NCBI GenBank assembly: GCA_012295275.1
Contig: CM022670.1
Span: 12,829,583 to 12,882,082, forward strand
Source: Chrysomallon squamiferum
Lineage: Eukaryota; Mollusca; Gastropoda; Neomphalida; Peltospiridae
DNA: 52,500 bases
Reading direction: 5' to 3'
In this document: positions 24,034 through 37,381 of the stretch, piece after piece
Position numbering within the stretch: position 1 is the stretch's first letter
Layout: every line of letters begins with the position of its first letter
Position numbers and translations under genes: made by a program
Notes under the pieces: model-generated
What the model saw: the letters and a program-made list of their open reading frames with translations, nothing else
What the model was told of the DNA's origin: nothing
The model's database searches: none

Positions 24034-24113
24034 TTATTTTGCATCCTGTAATATTAATTCTATTTTTCATAATGAGAAAAAAAGTAGGATTAATATTAAA
24101 GGATGCAAAATAA
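24034..24113 (+). repeat. Intronic hairpin: 28-nt arms, 24-nt loop
   Basis: The arm 24034-24061 (contains TTTTGCATCCTGTAATATTA) is complementary to 24086-24113 (contains TAATATTAAAGGATGCAAAA). There is one true mismatch and one G-U pair if transcribed. Confidence 0.75.
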
Positions 24114-26206
24114 AATATTACCTAGCACCCAAGGCTAGTAAAAATGTTGTTTCAACCAGTAATTGCAGCATGAAGATAGACTGTAGGGAGGTGCCAAGCT
24201 CAAGGCTGCCATGGACCTTGCTGTGCAGGTATAATTCAAATCATGCCACCCAGCTGACTTCTATAGATTCAGAACTTCATTCAAATCCTAATACTATCCT
24301 GATCAAAAGGTAGAAAATGAAGAAATCATTTACCTGAGCAGACACAATTTATTTGTGTGTGGATGAACAGATACTGTTTTACTTAATGAAAAGACAAGCA
24401 GAAAATATTACTTGTATTGAAACATCCAGTTACTAATTATATTTCATGACAGTTATTTTCACATCAGGGCTATTGTTTTTGAGTTGAATGTTGAGACTTT
24501 GTTGTGAAATCTTGCATATTTCTCCCATTAAATAAATCATTCTGTCTGAATTCTGGCAGTATCAAAGGCTGGAGTATATGTTTCATTGCATGACCATCTC
24601 AGTGTGATTGATTTATGCCCCAGGTACTTGAAGAACAAGTTTCTTGAAGGAACCATTGCTACAGGCTGGAAAAGAAAATATCCAGAAATACTAGTAGGAT
24701 GAGCAGATTATCCTTTAGACAGTAACAAAACTGGTTAATAGAATGATGCTTAATGGATAGATGCATCTGTCTTTATCACTACCTTTTTTGTAATTTCTAA
24801 AAAAAAAAAAAAATTCAAAGCGTATGATACATTCTTTATTATTTGTTGTTAGACACACACATAAAATAGCCCTTGGCAAACTGCAAGAAAACATCATATG
24901 AGACAGTAGATTTCTTTTCACTTTAAAACTATTTTAAATCTGTTAAATGTAGTAAACAACTTTCTTTGAAATTTAGATTATTTTTTAAATTACCTTTATC
25001 TGCTATAATCTAAAAAGAGCACACATAAATGTCCTAAAGATACTGACATTTTTTCTAGTTCAAAAACTACTGCAATTTATTAAAAGTATTTTCCTTTAAT
25101 GGATACTAATAAATCAATTTCATTGAAATATATCTAATGTCCTAGAAAAAAGAAATGTTTTATTTGAGCTGCCATTAATCATTTATATTTGAACATTGTT
25201 AAAATAAAAATTGTATTGCAGTATATATAGTAGCATAATGCTAACAAGATTAATTTCTCAAATAATTTTATTGCATAAAAAAATGTTTATTGGACTACGC
25301 TGACAATGGATCAAATATTAAGAGATAATAAATAAAGAATTTATTATTTTAAATTAAATATTTACATATTTTTGTATCGCTCTTTAATCAAATATAATAC
25401 TTTAGACCTCACAGATTAATTTATATCCTATAGTCATATTTCTGCTTTGCCCACCTGGAAAAGGTCATTGACCAGTGGTCATTATACACATTCAATGGGG
25501 CTACTAAGGTCCATTTTATTGTATATAACAAGCTGGAGAAGCCACTCAAGTGTGTAGAAAGGATCAACACTGGTTTTTAGCTACCTTATGTTGTAAATTG
25601 TGTGGCTGTCTGGGTATAGGGAAAGTTTTTAACATACTTGATAAAGCAAGCTGTTATGTATATGTACAGTCCAGCAGACAGGGTTGGACAAATATAGGCT
25701 TACATTAGAGTATTGAAAGCACAGTAAATTAGATAGAGCATAAATTAAAGAAATTAACTATAATCAAAATACTTATAACCTGTTATCTTTTTTATGTTTA
25801 TTCTTCTGAAAAGATTTAAAGAAGGGTATCTTTAAAATTTTAAAAAGAAATATTCTAAAAGAAAAGAAAAGAAAATAATTTAATATAACATGAACATGTA
25901 AGAATATTACTGTGATAAATATATTAGTATGACATGTTTGTACAGATTTGACATCTGATTTACAAACATTCAAGCCTAAGATTAATTTATAATCTTTTTT
26001 TAAAATTGTTTTTCATTCTTTATTACATCAAATGTTTTTGAAATGTGGATAACCTTTTCTTTAAAAAAAATACACTTTCCAAACATTTATGTATATTGTA
26101 TTTCAGACCTTTGAGTAAATGTGACACTGTGCATATGTTATTGTCAACAATAATATTACTTAAAAGAGTCAATTTTTCATGTATATGTTTTTTCTTTCAT
26201 TTTTCA

Positions 26207-26234
26207 TTTTTTTTTTTTTTTTTTTTTTTTTTTT
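26207..26234. repeat. Poly(T) tract
   Basis: About 28 consecutive T within the large intron. Confidence 0.9.
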
Positions 26235-26561
26235 CTGTACATGAACAAGGAAAAGGAAAACTCAAACTGTGGAAAACAGTTAATATTGTTTTTTTTTCAT
26301 TTCCTTATTTTAGTTTTCTGTGTTTTTAAACACACAAAGAAACATCAACTTTAAATATTTCGGTTGTGTGGTTTTTGTGACCCAGCCTACAGCATTCTTG
26401 AGTATCTTGACACATATGAGAACAGCAAAAACAAATCTAATATATTTCATATCCTGAAGTGATTTTATCAAAGTAAATTGTTTTGGCAATGTGTTCTTTC
26501 TCATAGTTAGAATCAGTACTTGTGCTATAATATCACTACCCATATTGCCATTGCTAATGTT

Positions 26562-26610
26562 TTATATATATATATGTATATATATATATAATGTTATATA
26601 TATATATATG
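26562..26610. repeat. (TA)n palindromic microsatellite
   Basis: Three TA runs separated by TG or ATGT steps. Confidence 0.85.
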
Positions 26611-27478
26611 TATTTCGATTCACCAAATGCTCTGTTCATTTTCCATCCTTCTGTCTTCTTCTAACTGCTACCTGATCATTTTCTCATTCTGTAACAATAA
26701 TGTTTTGTTTTAATAAGACAACGAAAGAAATTGATGTAAGATTCTTCATTTATTTACTGTTTCAAAGATTTTATTAAGAATGAGGACAACTAATAGTATA
26801 ATTTATGCATGACCTTGGTTATGAAGTCCATGCTGTTTCATAGGTCTGAATAGATTTTCCAAGCTGGTGATTCCTTTCAGGAAATATTTCATGAATAGAC
26901 AGGTGAGAGACAAATCAACAAGTTATCTTCAAGGGTTCAGAACTGAAAATATTCTTTTCAAATTTGTCATCTGGGATTGGCCTTCTTCAAGATGTTTTTG
27001 AGCAAACATTTGGTGAAATATTATTAGGCATCCTCTTTTTTACTTCATTGCTGATAGTTTTTGCTTCCCTGTTTTCCTTCTTGTTGTATCTAATGCAGTA
27101 TTATCATGTAGATGGTGAATTTGAATTTGACTAAACTTTGTCTTTGAAAGTAAGATGTTAGAAGTTTCAGTTGACATTTTCCTGATTAAAGCTATCAGTT
27201 TTTAATTAATTCGTTGATGAAAAATTGCCAGGTGAACACTCTACCACAGTTTGAGCAATGCTTTTCTTTCTTTCTTTTTATTTTTTTCAAAAATATTGTT
27301 TTACTGTACATTTTTAATCAAAATTTTCCAATTTTTATTTTTCAACACAACATGTGGCCATAATGTATTTATTTCATTTTTTAATAATAATGCCTATGAA
27401 TTCAATTGCTGATGATATTAGTGTGAATAAACCTTGTTCAGACATGTTTAATGTAATTTTAAAAAGGAACAGTTAAAT

Positions 27479-27511
27479 AATAAATAAATAAATAAATAAA
27501 TAAATAAATAG
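27479..27511. repeat. (AAAT)n microsatellite
   Basis: About eight AAAT units. Confidence 0.9.
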
Positions 27512-28128
27512 AATAAAATGTTTAAGATATAGAGCAAATGTGCAATAAGTGATTTAAGTTTGGTAATTTATGTGAAAAAAATAATTATGAAGGTTATTTA
27601 AACTTTACATTTTTCTTTTTTTTTTTTTTCCTCTTTAATATCACTGGATTTTTAAAATGGTTTAGATTGTTTTCTTATTTTGTATATTTTTTATTTCCTG
27701 TTGGTATGACCTTGTTTTATATTTTTATTATCTTTATTTAATTATAAATTATACAACTTCTGGATGTAAAAGTAATTTATAAGTGCAAGTAACAACTAAT
27801 ATAAAAGTACATTTACCATAAAGCATTGTTAAAATAAATTAATACAGACTAACAATGGTTTCAGATTGATAACTGCATCATAAAAATATAAATTATTAGT
27901 TATTGAGCTTTTTCACAGTCCATTCAGTGCATAATTTATTGAGCAGAACACACATGCTCTCATATCTGTTGAATGTAAAAGATAACTCTGGCTGTTAATT
28001 AATACACAGGTCATTAAGTGGCAGAAGCTTTTTTTTTTTTTACCTCTTTCATAATCAGTATTATTTAAACATTGTACCTTTGATAATTAACAATTTATTA
28101 CAAAGATTACATGTGGATGTGTCATTAA

Positions 28129-28356
28129 ACAAATATGCATTCAGTTTTAGCATTCTGTTTCATCTACTTTCACTTTTAACAGAATTCTTTGAAATTCATA
28201 GCCACACAAATATACATTCAGTTTTAGCATTCTGTTTTATCTACTTTCACTTTCAACAGAATTCTTTGAAATTCATAATCACACAAATATGCATTCAGTT
28301 TTAGCATTCTGTTTTATCTACTTTCACTTTCAACAGAATTCTTTGAACTTCATAGC
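28129..28356 (+). repeat. 77-bp tandem repeat, three copies
   Basis: Copies begin at 28129, 28206 and 28283 with ACAAATATGCATTCAG-like starts. Each contains TTTTAGCATTCTGTTT and CAGAATTCTTTGAA. They differ by only a few substitutions, so the triplication is recent. A 111-codon open frame on the - strand (28301-28636) takes its C-terminal part from the third copy. It has no recognisable homology. Confidence 0.93.
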
Positions 28357-29080
28357 CCACTCCTTTCACTGACATCTCCAAAGGAAACCTAACTGCAGAC
28401 TTCAGGTATTCATTCTTACCTGTCATTATCCGTCTCCATGCTGTAAAGCAAACAATAAACTGATTGTTGAGCGAGTTGTTTGTTATAAAAATACCTTTGT
28501 GCTGAAAGTTTTTACCTGCCCAGATACAGCTGTCTGTTTTTTTGTTGGATTTTTTTGGAGCAGATCTATCCATGTTTATCATAAGGGTCTGGATTGACAG
28601 ATTAATTACAGATAAATCCATAATATTACAATACATAATGTAGAATAGGAAGACCAGTTTTTAAAACTCAGTAATGTTAGCTGGCACTAGACAAAATGAA
28701 GTGATATTTAATAGTACTAAGCAACACTTAAACCTTAACTGAACACAAATATAGCAAATAATGCCTTCCCTCCTGTCAATGACACAGAGGTTGTATGAGA
28801 TTTCTGAGACTAGCCAAGCCCAGATCTGTTAGTGTCAGATCTTGTCTAAATGTTATCAGAATAGCATGTGTTAGCAAATTCATTTATGTGCAGAAAGGTT
28901 AATCCTTGACTCTAGTTCCTGTAATGAACATAAAACCTGATGTTGTTAACATATAGAAATCCATAAATCTTCTTTTAAATCTTTCACTTAAGAAAATAAA
29001 TAAATAAATAAATAAACAAAACAAAACAAAAAATATAATCTGTAAGGTAATTTAAAGAAATCTGTTCAAATATAAGCAGT

Positions 29081-29105
29081 AAAAAAAAAAAAAAAAAAAA
29101 AAAAA
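29081..29105. repeat. Poly(A) tract
   Basis: About 25 consecutive A. Confidence 0.9.
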
Positions 29106-32100
29106 TTTAAATATATAAAATATATAGTATTTTCAATTATGATCAGAATATGATTAAACAAAAACTAATGGTAATCAAGATTAAAACAGGCTATTTCAGA
29201 TTTAAATGCCATATAATGTTGGTTTTATTCATTTTAGCCATTTAGGACTAAGAAGCATAGTTTAAAATGTTTGTTTTATAAGAATATAAAGAAACATTAT
29301 ATTAGTCATTCACAATCACACCTGTTAACCTAAGGGTATTAAGTACAGGCAGTATAGTTATCACAGGTGGTTCTCAATTAGATTATAGATTATCATTTTG
29401 ATTAGATTATCTGTTGGATTATCCCAGAGATGTCCACCTTTTGGGTGTAACAAAATGATAAAAAAAAAACTTAAACAAATAAACCTGCAGGTTCTATCAT
29501 TCTAATCTACTTTGAGATGTTTTGTTATCACTCAGGATCATTTGTTTCGTTACTTGTATCATCAAAAAATCATCGTTGTTGTCCTGTCTCATGGAAAAGA
29601 TAATGTCTACCAAAAAAAGATACATCTCCACGAGTCTTGTGGAAGTATAGCATTTGGCATACATTTCAAAAAGCAATATCATATATAATTATTTAAATAC
29701 TATGTTAACATAAATGTGTACTTGGTCAAAGACACACACACACACACACATGCTCTAAATATAGAGCTCTTATAAATTGACATTTTACAGCCATTAACCT
29801 ATCTGACAAAAATAAACTTTGTGATTCACAGTATAGTATTAATTAAATGATTAATCACTTTCTTGGTAACAGTCATTAAACTGAGATCAGAGTGAAAGAT
29901 TTACATACTTACAAAGCTCAAGGCTTAGTTATTTAGAACTAACATTGCTGCCCACACTTACACCTGCAGGTAAAAATGTCAACAACAGGTGGGAAAATCT
30001 TTTAACATTTGATTTCTATCTTCTGTAGGAATGTGACATGTGTTAATATCTCTAGGTGTGAAGTTCAGAGTGATTTTTGTGGTTCATATTTGATAATGAT
30101 AATGATGGCAGTTACAAGAAGCTACATGTCAGTACCCATTTTCTGAAGTCAGATTGTGTTTTCCACTTCACCTTTGTACAGAGGATGTTTCAGTGACCCT
30201 CTCAGACCATCTCAGTTGGTTATTGATAGCTTGGAGAAAATTTAAAAATTTAAAGAAAAAGCCATCATCAAAACAGAACAGCAAATAGATGAAATAAAGT
30301 ATAAAAATAATATTTGTTTGATATAGGCTCTGATCAATACTATCATAAAGATTCAGTAACAAAAAGAAATGGGATAACATGTGTAGGTATTGTGAATAAA
30401 GGAAATAAAAATGCTATTAAAAATAAACAATGATACATAAAATATATTTATTTTTACATATTTATAAGGTTCTTTTGGGAATTTTTTTTTTTTCTTTTTT
30501 AAGGAGTGGTTAGTATAAGTTGAAATTGAAACTACAAATTTGTATTTCTCATAATTTTCTCCCTGATCATCATTTTTACATAACCTGATTGTTGATAACT
30601 GTTTCTTTTGTTGACTTGAAGCAAACTAATAAAATGTTCACGAAACCTTTAACAATAATATGTATTATTGACATTGTTGTTGTACACAACATGTTGCATG
30701 TTGCATGTCACATGTCGCATTGCTTATCTTTTAACATTACCCTCAACACAATAGGTTTTGCTTAATATTTCATTCATGGAACAAATACTGAACCCTGGGT
30801 GTCTGCAAGATTTCTAGTTTGATGAGTCTCCTCTTTTGTAAACAGCTGATTCATCTGTAACATGATATGAAAATACTTGACACGATGTATTTGTATAGGT
30901 AATGTTATAGCTGGCATCAGATAGCTCTGTGCCAGCAGCTTATGTACTTGCAGATATGTTCATGTACAGATACAATCATGAAGCTGCTATCTGGGAAATA
31001 AATTACCTTGGGTGGAGAAATTTGAAAGGAAATGAATGCCAGTACATGGTGATTTCTCAGCATGTTATTTAATCACTGGTTGTGCAATGTCTCTCATGTG
31101 TAATTATTTTCATATTTCTTCCATAAGCTAGAGAAAACTGCTGTAATATTAAATGGTGTTCAAAAATGCATTAAACAGGAAAGAAGCAGTTGACTGCATT
31201 TTTATATATATATATATTTATTTTATAAATTGTTTTTTCTTCTGTATTTCAGAATGTTGTTTTATTTCTTAATTTATAATTAAAAAAAAAATTTATATGT
31301 TTATTTACTGTTTTTGTTTTTTAATATTCCATTAATTATCTCTCTGGAATTTCAGTGAATGCAATTACAAAGATAAGCAAAACATTTAATTTTGATGTGT
31401 ACTTACTCAGTTAACAACCACTTATTCATTTACTTAAGTTCATTTACTCATAACATTCCAATATCCCCTTGCATTCATTCATAACTCATGTCATATATTC
31501 AGTTAACATTCCATACATCTGGAGTAAGACTACAAAGATTATCTAATCCATAAACATTTTGTGCAAAAGTGCCCCATATCTCTGCATCCATTGTTTTAAT
31601 ATCTATGTTCATGCTCTCTGAGTTTATACATACAGCAAATCCTAATATATTTCAAAATTATAAAACCAACATTCTCAACTCTATTTCTACCTCTGTCTCT
31701 AAACAAGATACTTATGTTTGCACACACCTTTCTCCAGGTCTGTATATTTTTGATTTCCAAAGTTAAGTGTATCTTGGGTTCCCCAAGTCCACTTAAATAT
31801 AATTAATTCAGTTGGCTTTATAATTGTTTATTGTCTATTGTATTATGCACTGAAAGACGAGCTTAAAGGTGGGATCCTTCCAGAAGCGTTTGATGGGCAA
31901 GCTGCTTGGATTAAATATGTAACACTGTAACAGTGGGTGTATACTTTATCCCTCTAAGTGGGGTCAATCCCTTGACCTTTGTAAGGTCAGGTGTTTGTGT
32001 ACGTTTTGTGTATGTTTTGTGTAAGTTCCACCACCAGACGAGCACATTAAGATGGCACCCTGCCAGTTATTTTGCATTTACAATCTTTACTGTAGTTTTG

Positions 32101-32185
32101 AAAACAGAAAAAAGAAAAAAGAAAAGAATGTAAAAATGATTACATCTCCACACCTGAAATTACCAACAGTGTTGGAAAAAAAAAA

Positions 32186-32227
32186 TATATATATGTATGT
32201 ATATATGTGTGTTTGTTTGTGTGTGGA

Positions 32228-32262
<35 letters not shown>

Positions 32263-32263
32263 C

Positions 32264-32294
<31 letters not shown>

Positions 32295-32352
32295 GTTTGT
32301 GTTTGTGTGTGTTTGTGTGTGTGTGTTATATATATATATATATATATATATA
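32186..32352 (+). repeat. (TA)n-(GT)n-(TA)n compound microsatellite
   Basis: A TA/TGTA lead is followed by interrupted GT repeats (TTTG, CTGT) and a TA run at about 32327-32352. Long open frames on both strands here (Cys-Val or Thr-His repeats) are artefacts. Confidence 0.93.
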
Positions 32353-35142
32353 AACACAATTACTTACCAGTCATATATTGTGTATTGTACATGCTTTCAT
32401 GTTTCTTTATTTAATAATAAATCTGGCAAATCATTTAACAAACACATTAAAGGATTTTCTTTTCATTCTTTTTCTTTTTTTCTTTTTTTTTTTTTTTTTT
32501 TATATAAATTTTTGTATTCTGAATATATTTGTCAGTTATAGCAGTGTTATAATTCCATTATCTTGGATCTTACAGCACAACTGATTGTAGAATATACTGA
32601 AAGTAGAGAAACATTGCTGTTTCCATACATTAATGATTTATTTATTGATTAATGGATATATTGAGAAAGATTTTGTTGCCTAATTTGATTTTGATTGGCA
32701 TTCTGAAATATAGATTGGCATTTTGTTGTTGTTGTTCCTCTTCAAATGCAAAAGTAATATAGGCTGCCTAACATATAAATTTACCATAAACTTTTGTCAT
32801 GAAATAATTTAATTTCTTTTCTTTCTTTTTTTAGGACAGGATAAGAAAGTTGTTTCTTAAATTTTGGCTTTTATAATTTGATAGTGAACAGTAACTAAAA
32901 GAACTATTTATAAACAGAAGACAAATAATGTACAGAGTTGTATGATCGTAATCTACACTTCAATAACATATTCACTGCAATCTGTTTTTTTCCAAACTTA
33001 TTTTCATCTATTACACCTGCAGTTTACACCTGACTATGAAGTGGAGAACTCCTTTCATTAGTAAATCATGTACAGCAGTAGACTGAATTTAGTTGTCGAG
33101 TCCAGTTACTCTTAAAGCTTAAAGGCATGCATTAAATGGCCATAAAGGGTATCATGACTTGTCCTTACATACCTCAGAATCATCTGATATGTGGGTATGT
33201 CACATGTGTAGAAATTCGGTTTGTTTATTCTTTTCAAGAATATGGTTTCTTGAGTGGGGAATTTTTTTAACTATATAACTAACAGTTTTTATAATGCATA
33301 TCATCAAGTGTTAATAAAAGGAATATGGAAAGATTACTGTCTGTTGTAGATAAACTTTTTAGAATTTTGAAGATGTTTATTACTTTTACAAGACATAATA
33401 ATATAGCTTTAAAGGTCAGTCACTGCAAACAGTTATGTTACCAAAAAGCTTTTGATTTGCATCATGGACAAAACATAATGAGTTAGATTCACACCTCAGT
33501 AAATAAGTATCTGTTCTCTTTGTGTGAAATTAGGTTGTAAATCTTCTTGTAGAATATTATCTCTCAAGTTTTTGATAAATGTAAACTTCTAGAATAAGGA
33601 TTTTCCATATTTTTAACTTTATTAATTTTATAAACCCAATATCTTTTGTACAGATGTATCTTACTTTGTTTCAAATTTTAATGTCTTTAAATGTTTTTAT
33701 TATCTCCATTTGTCTTTATATTATTTAAAATTATTTTTAAAAACTCATTTAAAATGTTTGGTTTTTTTGGTTCTGTTTCAGTTAAAATTCAAGGTTACTA
33801 ATTTTTCGTTTTACTTTTCCACATCTGGGTTTTGAAATCTGTAGTTTTCAATTTTAATTCAGTTTACAAAAAAAAAAATAATAATAATAACATTAATCAC
33901 TTGAACTTGTGTTCTAACCTAAAATACCTCTGTTACTTTGAATTAACTGATCTATGTTACACATGCCAGAAATTCAAACAAAAAGCTTTATTTTATCTGT
34001 GTGCAGGATGTAAGCAATTTTTGTTGTCATTTAAAATGTATTGTTTTTGCTAGACAAGCAAACATTATGCAAAAACAAAGTTGAATACTTTCTAAAAAAT
34101 GAACAATCAGCATCTGGCTCCCCCAACCTCAACACCCCACAAAAACCTCCACAAATAACAACAACAGAAAAATCATTCAAAATGATGTATGAGGTTCATT
34201 GTTGTTTGGTATATACATAAAATGAATTGGATGAGTCGTCAGGTTAATTGTGTAATATGCTATGCCATGACATGCCAGAATGATTAATGCTCAGAATAAA
34301 AGACAGACAGAAAAACAACATCCATTAGACATGTAACAAATCAGGTGACAGACAAGCTAACTGAAGTAAACCTGTAACAGATTAACTTTATAACGTAGTG
34401 CAAGCTGTTTTACTCAACACTGTGATGTTATTGTTATGGAAATTAAACACCAAACTGGTCTGATTGATTTTTGAAATATCTCAAGTAAAATCAACGCTGT
34501 TCAAGTGTGTCAGAAGCCTGACATCAGACTGTGAGTCACCAAGGAGCTTGTGGCACATCGACAGCAAACATCTTGGTGAAATGAGATGAAGTTTAAGCTT
34601 CGATAATTGGCCAATTTGTGATCTGTCTGCTCCAGTGCTTAAAACCAGTACATTACAAATCATAGTCTCAGTAGTATTGAGATCATCATTAAAATAATTG
34701 TTATTCCATGTTTTTCAGTCTGACAGGAATATTTATGGCTTGCTGTTTCTAAATATTCAAATGATCTAAACAAAAAATTAAAGAAATATAATGTATGTGT
34801 ATGTGGCTGTTTAATGCACATGTATATGCAGGTATTTATTTATAAATAAAAAACATTGTATATAAATAATTTTTAAAATGTCTTTAACATTAACCAAACC
34901 TAATAATTAAAAAAAAAAAAAAAAATTATGTTGATAACACATCTTTTATTATTTATTTTTATTTATTGTTTTGTTTTTGTTGTAATATTATTATTATTTT
35001 TTTAATTATTTCTTATAGAAGTTGGAAAGGGGGAATCCTTCCATGAAACAGAATTATTCTTTCTTTGGGCACTAAGATGATAGGTTTCTCATTATATGAA
35101 GTGTTTCATTACAGTACATACATGAGCATGTTTGTGTTACAA

Positions 35143-35183
35143 TGAGAGAGAGAGAGAGAGAAACAGAGAGAGAAAGAGAGAGA
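35143..35183 (+). repeat. (AG)n microsatellite
   Basis: A purine-only GA/GAAA stretch of about 40 nt. Confidence 0.9.
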
Positions 35184-36834
35184 ACAACAAAATAAAGTTT
35201 AATATTATTTATTCATTCCATTCTTTTTTCTTACGTTTTAACTTACCATTTCTAATATTCAGTTATGTTCAGTTTTGCTGCATTTCAGTTTGTTTTATTT
35301 GTTTTTAATGTATCATTTATTTATTATGTTACTGTTTTGTTATTGTTATTATTATTATTTCTTTACTTATATATATATATATATATATTTTTTTAAATCT
35401 AAATTGCCTCATAACCCAAATATCTTTTTTATGCATAATTTATGGCAGCTTGTAATACACAAGGCAAGGTAAAGAACTATTTTAGTATTGTTCAAGTACC
35501 TTCATAAATTTGTTTTAAGCACTCAATAAAATGAAATTGTAATGCCAAAACTATAAAATAAATCTTACACAGATACTTGTGCATACTGACAAATGACTGG
35601 CTTCATATTACTACATATATATTTTTATTTATTTTTACATTTTTTCAAATGATTTACTGTCAAGTGTTTTTAATTATATCATATGTGATTTTAACTGTAT
35701 AGTTTTGAATTTAATACTTTCTCTTCTTTTTTTTTTCTCCATTATTTATGTTTTTAATTAGTTTTTTCTTTTCTTTATTTTTAATACATCAGTTTTTGAT
35801 CAGTCATAGGATAAGTTGCAGCATCATTCTAGTCATTATCTGATGTCTTTTTTATCAAGTCATGATAAATAACAGGTTTACTTATAAATTGATGCTTACT
35901 CATTTTTATTTTTATTTCAATTCTATTTTCTTTTTTTTTTAATAATTCAATATAACTGATAAATTAAAATTACCATATTATTATTATATAACAACACAAA
36001 ACCCCCATTATTTGTTATAATTCCAGTGAGTCAACAATAATGGCAATCAGTGTGTTTATTTCATATTACAAAAAAAAAAAATTATTTAAAAATTAAAATA
36101 AAATAAGAAAGAATAAATAAAAAAGTTATTTATAACTGTATTTATAACAAATTTTATTTTATTATTTTATTTTTTATTTTTATTTTTATTTTTATTTTTT
36201 TATTATTAGTATTAATAAATTAGCAAAGTGATTGTTTTATTAACTCACTAATGAACTAACTGTACACTGACTGGGAGTTCCCTGTAATATCAATTGTCAT
36301 AATATCACTTGTCAGACAGATGTGACTCACCAGTCTGTTGTTGTAGCTGGGGGTGGATGTGTGTTCTTAGTATCAAGAACTATTTATACATTCCAGACAC
36401 AACTGTGGCAAAATTTCAACATTCCAGCCAATTTTCCCTCATCAATAGCAAATAATAAAACACTGAGCCAAAGGGAAATACCAGTACATGTTTCACTGAC
36501 CCAGCATTTTCTTTCTTTATTTGAATGCAGTTTGTAATGAGAATCAGTGAAATGCATATTGCAGATATGACATTCTCAGCTGAAAAAAAAACCAGTAACA
36601 GTTTCCTTGATCAAGCATTTATGTATTATTTATTTATAAAAAACAAGTTATTAATATTAAACTGTGTTAATTTTACAGTAGAGAATAATGTATGTCAGCT
36701 TGGACCCTTGAAGTCTGACAGAAGTTTCCCAGTATTATTTATTTATATAAAGGAAATTATTGATATTAAATAACATTAATTTTTCATAAACTGTGTTGAG
36801 TCACCTGGAAATAACTTCATATATGATTCCATAG

Positions 36835-36835
<1 letters not shown>

Positions 36836-36890
<55 letters not shown>

Positions 36891-36917
36891 ATAATTTTTT
36901 TTTTTTTTTTTTTTTTT
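36836..36917. repeat. (ATT)n microsatellite followed by poly(T)
   Basis: ATT units to about 36884, then TAATTATTATAA and a run of about 21 T. Confidence 0.9.
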
Positions 36918-37338
36918 AATAACTGTATAGAAATAAAACATAATACAATTGCCTGACTGTATTCAAAACTAGTTGTTAATACTAAATCGTGATCTGCATT
37001 TTTATTGTTGTGTGAATGGAGTAATATCAAATACCATGTTCCTTCTGGAAATGTTATTGAATATTTCCATGACACAGTAGATACTTTAAAACAAATGCTT
37101 TATTTCTTTACTTTTTTTTGCTTAATTTTTGATAATTTTTTATTAGTATTAAATCATGTTAATTGTGTAATAATGTCACGGACTAGAAATAATCAATGAT
37201 TATTGTGGTTATACATTTTCATAATCTCACTGTAACAAAAATTTATACTTGGGATTATGGGTTCATGCTGACCCAGAACAGACCATTTAAGAAGAAATAA
37301 CTCACAAAATAAATAAATAAATAAGTTAATTGCTATAG

Positions 37339-37381
37339 TTGTAGTAGTAGTAGCAGTAGTAGTAATAATAATAATAATAAC
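37339..37381. repeat. (GTA)n-(ATA)n compound microsatellite
   Basis: GTAGTAG units with one GCA variant, passing into AATAAT. Confidence 0.85.

Noticed and set aside
24017-24313. 98-codon + strand open frame in the large intron
   Set aside because: It overlaps the inverted repeat, has no family resemblance, and in AT-rich DNA of this length such frames are expected by chance.
36621-36780. Possible 109-bp duplication (two GTATTATTTATTTATA-containing segments)
   Set aside because: The similarity is confined to AT-rich words and fades quickly. It is too weak to separate from composition.
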